From NCBI GenBank assembly GCA_009724975.1, contig SRXB01000156.1, forward strand, positions 1-5,358: 5,358 nucleotides of DNA. The letters are read 5' to 3'. The position numbers and the translations under genes are program-made. The DNA comes from a bacterium. GTDB taxonomy: Bacteria; Desulfobacterota; Deferrisomatia; Deferrisomatales; BM512. The notes under the pieces were generated by a model. That model was not told where the DNA came from. It made no database searches and saw only the letters and a program-made list of their open reading frames with translations. Below are positions 5,014 through 5,358 of this stretch, piece by piece. The number at the start of each line of letters is the position of its first letter. Positions within the stretch are counted from its first letter, which is position 1.

Positions 5014-5239
5014 TTCATCGTGTTCGCCTGGTAGAGTTGAGAAGCTGTTGCCCTCTGTAGCATTTTTGCAATGGAATTGACTGCAACCGTTGTCTGGATC
5101 GTAAGGCATTTGATGGAGGCGACAATAACCTTTACCTAAATAACAGCCTTCTTCGTCGCCGTTGAAATCATACCAAATGCAATAATCGCAGATATCGCCT
5201 CGGCATGTACCGCAATATGTCGCCATTATTGAAGCCTAA
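4915..5239 (-). mobile_element. Gene cassette: 72-residue cysteine-rich protein plus attC
   Basis: This cassette of 325 bp lies between the predicted cuts at 5240/5239 and 4915/4914. It has a 13 nt leader, a 72-codon gene with its stop in R'', and attC. It is the smallest complete cassette here. Confidence 0.85.
5008..5226 (-). CDS. Cysteine-rich 72-residue protein, probable metal binder
   Basis: A 72-residue protein with eight cysteines: Cys5-x2-Cys8-x4-Cys13-x2-Cys16, then Cys28, Cys35, Cys48 and Cys53, plus His38 and His52. The paired CxxC motifs suggest one or two structural zinc sites or an iron-sulfur site. No signal peptide is seen, so a cytoplasmic metal-binding fold is more likely than a disulfide-rich secreted one. 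I do not recognise the family. The ATG at 5224-5226 lies 8 nt after the GTTAGGC core of the upstream attC. The only purine-rich ribosome-site candidate is the AGG within that core, 8 nt from the start. TAA at 5008-5010 is inside the R'' core. Reality is supported by the clean fit to the cassette and the ordered cysteine spacing. Confidence 0.82.
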   Translation of the reverse strand: MATYCGTCRGDICDYCIWYDFNGDEEGCYLGKGYCRLHQMPYDPDNGCSQFHCKNATEGNSFSTLPGEHDEA

Positions 5240-5340
5240 CGCCCGTGAACTGAGCTGCGGGCCACCGAAATTTCGAGCGGCACCGTATTTTTCGAGAAGC
5301 AAGACCGCATCATCCCGTCAGCTCTTGTGATTTGTTATGC
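5234..5340 (-). repeat. attC site of the rightmost, partly visible cassette
   Basis: A 107 bp attC with R'' GCATAAC (5340-5334) and R' GTTAGGC (5240-5234) on the minus strand. L' GAGCTG pairs with L'' CAGCTC. The inner region is the most divergent of the five, with CGAAATTTCG, a perfect 10 bp palindrome at 5266-5275, in place of the CGAAACGTGG seen elsewhere. The centre TATTTTTCGAGAAGCAAGAC is retained. Confidence 0.92.
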
Positions 5341-5358
5341 TGGCCGCATCGCTACGAG
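5335..5358 (-). CDS. 3' end of a further cassette gene (cut by window edge)
   Basis: One frame reads seven residues, LVAMRPA, to TAA at 5335-5337 inside the R'' core, the same stop placement as in three neighbouring cassettes. Only 24 bases are visible, so the frame rests on this analogy and could be wrong. Nothing can be said about function. Confidence 0.35.
   Translation of the reverse strand, partial: LVAMRPA

Noticed and set aside
1932..5340. CRISPR array as explanation for the repeats
   Set aside because: Repeats of about 105 bp with internal dyad symmetry, core sites at both ends and whole genes as spacers fit attC and not CRISPR.

Overview
The window is the distal end of a chromosomal (sedentary) integron cassette array next to ordinary, GC-rich host genes. 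It suggests a high-GC proteobacterium. Two metabolic genes at the left, a dienelactone hydrolase-family protein and an acetoacetate decarboxylase-superfamily protein, use strongly GC-biased codons. The genus cannot be fixed from the sequence; a beta- or gammaproteobacterium is my inference, since these groups commonly carry arrays of near-identical attC sites.

Layout, left to right. Bases 1-621 (+) hold the 3' part of the hydrolase gene. Bases 645-1439 (-) hold the acetoacetate decarboxylase-like gene, convergent with it. Bases 1528-1917 (-) encode a four-cysteine zinc-ribbon protein that begins 14 nt after an attC core site, so it looks like the last cassette, but no attC is visible after it. 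From 1932 to the right edge there are five attC sites of 105-107 bp (1932-2037, 2652-2757, 4518-4624, 4909-5013, 5234-5340). They share a nearly invariant centre and alternate with single small genes, all on the minus strand. These cassettes encode an AT-rich lipoprotein (2081-2614), a P-loop ATPase/kinase (2752-3237), an unrecognised 97-residue protein (4619-4912), an eight-cysteine 72-residue protein (5008-5226) and the last residues of another protein running off the right edge. The attC polarity (L'-R' ends resembling CTCAAGGCGTTATGC on the minus strand) places attI and the integrase gene to the right, outside the window.

A complete IS3-family element (3262-4509) with two orfs, an A7G frameshift site and an intact DD(35)E triad sits in the 5' leader of the ATPase cassette. 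It lies 24 bp upstream of that gene's start codon and in the same orientation.

The cassette genes need not work together: arrays collect unrelated genes, and cassettes far from the integrase promoter are often silent unless they carry their own promoter. The most unusual feature is how tightly the genes fit their recombination sites. Four stop codons fall inside the R'' core. One gene also starts inside the R' core of its neighbour, so its ribosome-binding site would have to come from a different cassette.
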